10,251 bases of DNA, from positions 1 to 10,251 of the forward strand of contig JAFQOY010000046.1 in assembly GCA_017412025.1 (NCBI GenBank). The letters run 5' to 3'. Position numbers and translations under genes: made by a program. Source of the stretch: Clostridia bacterium (lineage in GTDB: Bacteria > Bacillota_A > Clostridia > Christensenellales > Aristaeellaceae). Below the pieces are notes generated by a model that was not told the DNA's origin, ran no database searches, and was given only the letters and a program-made list of their open reading frames with translations. This document shows positions 6,838 through 10,251 of the stretch, in pieces; position 1 is the stretch's first letter, and each line of letters opens with the position of its first letter.

Positions 6838-7845
6838 ATGACCATCAAGGCCATGCTCGAGCAGCGGGAACGCGATACGCTCAGCCCGTATGCCATGCTT
6901 TCAAGCTGCACGCGCGGCAGGGAAAAGCCGGTGTCGCAGGATGATATCCGGACGGAATTCCAGCGGGACCGCGACAGGATTCTGCACTGCAAATCCTTCA
7001 GGCGCTTAAAGGGAAAGACGCAGGTCTTTCTTTCGCCGCAGGGCGATCATTACCGCACGCGCCTGACGCATACGCTGGAGGTTACGCAGGTGGCGCGCAC
7101 GCTTGCGCGCGCGCTGAGGCTCAACGAGGATCTGGCGGAAGCGATCGCAATGGGGCACGACCTCGGGCATACGCCCTTTGGCCATGCGGGCGAGGCCGCG
7201 CTGGATCAGATCATCGAGGGCGGCTTTGAGCACAGGGAGCAGAGCCGCCGCGTGGTGGAGGTGCTCGAGCGGGGCGGACACGGGCTCAACCTGACCTGGG
7301 AGGTGCGCGACGGCATCGAGCACCATTCCGGCGGCGTGCGCCCAAAGACGCTTGAGGGCTGCTGCGTGCATCTGGCGGACAGGATCGCCTATATCAACCA
7401 CGACATCGACGACGCCATCCGCGCAGGCGTGATCCGGGAGAAAGATCTGCCCGCGCATGCGATCCGCCTGCTGGGCAGCACGCACGGCGAGCGCGTGGGC
7501 ACGATGATCTCAAGCGTCATCCGGCATTCGCAGGATACGGACGATGCGGCGATGGAGCCGCACGTCTGGGAAGCGCTGCTTGAGCTGCGGCGGTTCATGT
7601 TTGACCGCGTGTATTCGCGCGACTGGGCCAACGACGAGAGCAGAAAAACGCATCACATCATCACCGAGCTTGTCGGATATTATATGGATCATCCGGGACA
7701 GATGCCAAACGAGTATCTGGAAATCGCCTACAGGGAAGGAACGCAGCGCGGCGTATGCGATTATGTCGCCTGCATGACGGACGCGTACGCGGTCAAGACA
7801 TACCAGAAACTGTTTATTCCGCCGTTTTTTGACGGAATTGGTTGA
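6838..7845 (+). CDS. dgt: Deoxyguanosinetriphosphate triphosphohydrolase-like protein (HD domain)
   Basis: This family hydrolyses dNTPs to the deoxynucleoside and triphosphate and so may adjust dNTP pools. The 335 aa length matches the short, dGTPase-like branch (HAMAP type 2) rather than the longer E. coli Dgt, so substrate range is uncertain. The family N-terminus LSPYAMLSSCTRGR (15-28) is intact. HD metal ligands are H78 (in RLTHTLEV), H107-D108 (in AMGHDLGHTPFGH) and D181 (in LADRIAYINHDIDD); the probable catalytic histidines H111 and H116 are also there. The ATG at 6838 has GGAAAGGGG (6821-6829) 8 nt upstream. It is the first gene after the terminator and probable promoter. In many clostridia it stands directly before dnaG-rpoD, as here, which fits a role linked to replication. 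Confidence 0.92.
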   Translation: MTIKAMLEQRERDTLSPYAMLSSCTRGREKPVSQDDIRTEFQRDRDRILHCKSFRRLKGKTQVFLSPQGDHYRTRLTHTLEVTQVARTLARALRLNEDLAEAIAMGHDLGHTPFGHAGEAALDQIIEGGFEHREQSRRVVEVLERGGHGLNLTWEVRDGIEHHSGGVRPKTLEGCCVHLADRIAYINHDIDDAIRAGVIREKDLPAHAIRLLGSTHGERVGTMISSVIRHSQDTDDAAMEPHVWEALLELRRFMFDRVYSRDWANDESRKTHHIITELVGYYMDHPGQMPNEYLEIAYREGTQRGVCDYVACMTDAYAVKTYQKLFIPPFFDGIG

Positions 7846-7945
7846 AAACCGCGATTTTTGTGCGAAAAAAATGCATGTCGGTTGCAGGAATGTGCCCGAT
7901 TGCGGCGAAAAAGAGTAGGACGGAAAAGGCTGAAGGCGGTGAAGG
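7846..7945 (+). other. 100-nt dgt-dnaG gap, no gene seen
   Basis: The first 30 nt are A/T-rich, with T5 and A7 runs and an ATGCAT palindrome at 7871-7876. No terminator-like stem with a T run is seen, so dnaG probably stays in the same transcript as dgt. A poor promoter candidate is TTGAAA (7843-7848) with AAAAAT (7867-7872) at an 18-nt spacer. The last part carries the dnaG ribosome binding site GAAGGCGG (7932-7939), 6 nt before the GTG start. Confidence 0.4.
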
Positions 7946-9709
7946 GTGTTGGCGGGCAGATTTCCACAGAGCTTTATGGATGAACTGCGGGAGAGAGCCG
8001 ACATCGTCACGGTGGTCTCCCGGTATGTTCAGCTGACGCCAAAGGGCGGGCGTTACTGGGGTCTTTGTCCGTTCCACGGGGAGAAAACGGCTTCCTTTTC
8101 CGTCAATCCTCAGCGGCAGATGTATTACTGCTTTGGCTGCCATGCCGGCGGCAGCGCGCTCAATTTTGTGATGGAAATGGAGCGCCTGGAGTTCCGGGAT
8201 GCGGTGAAGCTGCTGGCCGAGCAGGTGCACATGGAGGTGCCCGAGCTGGTCGGCGGACGCGAGGATGCGGTAAGCAAGACGGAGAAGGAGCGCATATACG
8301 AGGCCAACAGGCAGTGCGCGCGCTTTTTCCACAGCCAGATCTGGAAGCAGGAAAACGCGCAGGTGCTTTCCTATCTGTATAACCGCGGGCTGGACGACGC
8401 GACAATCCGGCTCTTTGGCCTGGGCTCGACGCCGCCAAGGAGCGACGGCGCGACGGCACATCTGCGGGAAATGGGCTTTACAGACGACGAGCTCGTGCGC
8501 GCGGGCATATCGGTGCGCAGGGACGGCCGGGTATACGACATGTTCCGCCAGCGGGCGATCTTTCCGATCATCGATGTGCAGGGGCGCGTGCTCGGCTTTG
8601 GCGGGCGCGCGCTGGGCGACGCGAAGCCCAAGTACCTCAATACGGGCGATACGCCGGTGTTCAACAAGCGGCTGGGCGTCTTTGCTGCAAACCTGCTCAG
8701 GAAGCAGCGCGGACTCAGGCGGGTGATCCTGGTCGAGGGATACATGGATGTGATCGCGCTGACGCAGGCTGGGCTGCCGGGCGTCTGCGCGACGCTGGGC
8801 ACGGCGCTGACCATCGAACAGGCGCGTCTGCTGAAGCGATATGCGCCGGAAATCTGGGTATCCTACGACGGCGACGCCGCGGGACAAAACGCCATTCTGA
8901 GGGCGCTGGATATCTTTGACGAGGAGGGAATCCGCGCGAAGGTGCTGGATTTCCCCGGGGGAAAGGATCCGGATGAGTTTATCAGGGAATACGGCGTTGA
9001 GGCTTTGGAAAACCTTGAGCCGATGGAAGCCGTTTCCTACAGGATGAAGCAGGAGAAGGGAAAGCACGATCTCTCCACCCAGGAGGGAAGGACGGCTTAC
9101 GCGATCGCCTGCGCCCGGTATCTTTCGAAGGTGAAAGAGCCGGTGGAGCTTGAAAACCACGTGCGCCAGCTGATGCTGGCAACGGGCTTTGACCGCGACG
9201 TGCTGCTGGCGCAGATCGGCAGGACGGAAATGATTGCGCAAAGCAGGCGGCCTGTGTACCGCAGCGCCGCGCGGCCGCTGGAGGAGAAAAACGAGGGCGT
9301 CGCCCTTGGCGCAGCCGAGGCGGAAAAGCTGCTGCTGCGGCTTTTGTGCGAGGGGCGCGTCGAGGCGGGCACCGTGACGCCGGAGGATTTTATCTCGCCG
9401 GAGAGGCGCGGTCTGGCGGAAAAGCTGCTCTCGGGCATGTCGCCCGCCGCCATCCTTGAGGAGATTGCGGACGAGGGGCAGCGCGCGCGCGCAGCCAGCG
9501 TGCTCAGCGGAGAGAGCAGGGCGGAAAACGACGATGAACTGCGCATGGCGGGTGACTGCCTGCGCGTGCTGCATGAGAGCCGGATTGCGGAAAAGATCGA
9601 AGCGCTCAGGCAGGAAATGTTGCATCTTCAGGGAGAAGACAAGCGCAAAACGCTATTGAAGATACAGGAACTGACGAAGGAAAGGCAGAAGGCCGGAAGA
9701 AAGGAATGA
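7946..9709 (+). CDS. dnaG: DNA primase DnaG
   Basis: DnaG makes the RNA primers for lagging-strand and restart synthesis at the replication fork and works with the DnaB-type helicase. The protein is 587 aa, normal for the family. The N-terminal zinc domain has C41, H44, C62 and C65 (CPFH and CFGC). The RNA polymerase domain includes YLNTGDTPVFNK (230-241). The TOPRIM core has VEGYMD with E264 and SYDGDAAG with D308 and D310, then DPDEFI (341-346). The last 130 or so residues (about 455-587) are the variable helicase-binding domain, rich in Glu, Lys and Arg. The start is GTG 7946: it has GAAGGCGG 6 nt upstream and gives the expected short lead before FMDELRERADIV; the next ATG (7976) would clip that helix. 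rpoD follows after 6 nt. Confidence 0.97.
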   Translation: MLAGRFPQSFMDELRERADIVTVVSRYVQLTPKGGRYWGLCPFHGEKTASFSVNPQRQMYYCFGCHAGGSALNFVMEMERLEFRDAVKLLAEQVHMEVPELVGGREDAVSKTEKERIYEANRQCARFFHSQIWKQENAQVLSYLYNRGLDDATIRLFGLGSTPPRSDGATAHLREMGFTDDELVRAGISVRRDGRVYDMFRQRAIFPIIDVQGRVLGFGGRALGDAKPKYLNTGDTPVFNKRLGVFAANLLRKQRGLRRVILVEGYMDVIALTQAGLPGVCATLGTALTIEQARLLKRYAPEIWVSYDGDAAGQNAILRALDIFDEEGIRAKVLDFPGGKDPDEFIREYGVEALENLEPMEAVSYRMKQEKGKHDLSTQEGRTAYAIACARYLSKVKEPVELENHVRQLMLATGFDRDVLLAQIGRTEMIAQSRRPVYRSAARPLEEKNEGVALGAAEAEKLLLRLLCEGRVEAGTVTPEDFISPERRGLAEKLLSGMSPAAILEEIADEGQRARAASVLSGESRAENDDELRMAGDCLRVLHESRIAEKIEALRQEMLHLQGEDKRKTLLKIQELTKERQKAGRKE

Positions 9710-9715
9710 CTGCTC

Positions 9716-10251
9716 ATGGCACTGACACGTGAACAGGCGCAGCAGAAGGTGAAAGAGATCCTCGATCTTGCGCGCAATGAGAAGAAGACGTTCTCTTACC
9801 AGGAAGTGATGAATAAGCTCAGCGAGCTGGACATCGACGCGGAAGCGATCGATGCGGTCTTTGAGACGCTTGAGGCTGAGGGGATCAGCGTGGTGAGCGT
9901 TTCCGACGACGAGGCCGGCGCCGCTGCGGCGGAGGCCGTGGAGCCGGAACTGGATCTGTCCGTGCCGGAGGGCATCAGCATTGACGACCCGGTGCGCATG
10001 TATCTCAAGGAGATCGGCAAGGTGCCGCTGCTGACGGCGGACGAGGAAATCGATATCGCGAAAAAGATGCTCGAGGGCGGTCCGGAAGCAGAGGCAGCCA
10101 AGAAGAAGCTGGCCGAGGCCAACCTTCGTCTGGTCGTCTCCATCGCCAAGCGCTATGTCGGCCGCGGCATGCTGTTCCTCGATCTGATCCAGGAGGGCAA
10201 CCTCGGTCTGATCAAGGCGGTCGAGAAGTTTGACTGCACCAAGGGCTTTAA
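9716..10251 (+). CDS. rpoD: Primary sigma factor RpoD (SigA), 3' end missing
   Basis: This is the housekeeping sigma subunit that directs RNA polymerase to most promoters. The first 178 codons are in the window; family proteins in clostridia are about 350-400 aa, so roughly half is missing. Region 1.1-like sequence is at about 7-60, followed by an acidic Ala/Glu linker (about 61-85). Region 1.2 starts at [17 protein letters not shown] (about 90-106). Regions 2.1-2.2 are visible: [18 protein letters not shown], then [20 protein letters not shown] up to the window edge. The sequence after FD reads CTKGF where homologues mostly have Y-x-KGY/F, so a cysteine replaces the usual tyrosine. The ATG at 9716 lies 6 nt after dnaG; the ribosome binding site AAAGGA (9700-9705) is 10 nt away, a little long. 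The region-2 part uses many C-ending codons (GTC, ATC, CTC, AAC), as in highly expressed genes. Confidence 0.95.
   Translation, partial: MALTREQAQQKVKEILDLARNEKKTFSYQEVMNKLSELDIDAEAIDAVFETLEAEGISVVSVSDDEAGAAAAEAVEPELDLSVPEGISIDDPVRMYLKEIGKVPLLTADEEIDIAKKMLEGGPEAEAAKKKLAEANLRLVVSIAKRYVGRGMLFLDLIQEGNLGLIKAVEKFDCTKGF

Noticed and set aside
6624..6944. 106-codon + strand frame across the thiN-dgt gap
   Set aside because: It runs through the terminator hairpin and promoter and into dgt in another frame. It has no domain and no likeness to SpoVM.
7816..7838. Hairpin ATTCCG/CGGAAT at the end of dgt as a terminator
   Set aside because: It has only 6 bp and an 11-nt loop, lies inside the dgt coding sequence, and has no T run directly after the stem.
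7842..8036. 64-codon + strand frame between dgt and dnaG
   Set aside because: It starts with a non-ATG codon at the end of dgt, lacks a convincing ribosome binding site and overlaps the conserved dnaG N-terminus.
7814..9625. 603-codon open frame on the - strand
   Set aside because: It is in codon register with dnaG, whose zinc and TOPRIM motifs are all intact. No own ribosome binding site or domain was seen.

Overview
This is a dense, conserved housekeeping stretch from a high-GC member of the Firmicutes (Clostridia-like). All ten genes lie on the + strand. The PASTA-domain Ser/Thr kinase with its PP2C partner, the order rsmB-rlmN-stp-prkC-rsgA-rpe-thiN (the arrangement known from Bacillus subtilis and many clostridia) and the dgt-dnaG-rpoD block all point to a Gram-positive clostridial lineage. 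By eye the base composition is about 60% GC or slightly above. Leucine TTA is very rare. Genus or family cannot be assigned from this sequence alone; an uncultured gut clostridial group is a reasonable guess.

Region 1 (1-6652) is one probable operon with gaps of 0-24 nt or small overlaps: rsmB (5' end missing), rlmN, stp, prkC, rsgA, rpe, thiN. Two genes modify 23S or 16S rRNA (RsmB, RlmN) and one is a ribosome-assembly GTPase (RsgA). They flank a membrane kinase/phosphatase pair that senses the cell wall. In B. subtilis the RsgA orthologue (CpgA) is a reported PrkC substrate, so the co-location makes functional sense. Rpe (pentose phosphate pathway) and ThiN (thiamine diphosphate synthesis) close the operon; thiamine diphosphate is the cofactor of transketolase, which works next to Rpe.

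Region 2 (6653-6837) is the only real intergenic stretch, 185 nt. It holds a GC-rich hairpin directly after thiN, a terminator-like hairpin with a short T run, and then an AT-rich stretch with a perfect TATAAT inside a 7-1-7 palindrome, which is the probable promoter and possible operator of the next operon.

Region 3 (6838-10251) holds dgt (HD-domain dNTP triphosphohydrolase-like), dnaG (primase) and the start of rpoD (primary sigma factor, cut off by the window end). This is the clostridial form of the macromolecular-synthesis operon and links dNTP pools, replication priming and global transcription.

I see no mobile element, CRISPR array, tRNA, rRNA, riboswitch, prophage or obvious accessory gene. 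I do not find a previously undescribed system here. The points worth a second look are small: the palindromic promoter, the tandem hairpins, the non-PASTA tail of the kinase, a few residue variants and the junction of two conserved gene blocks.
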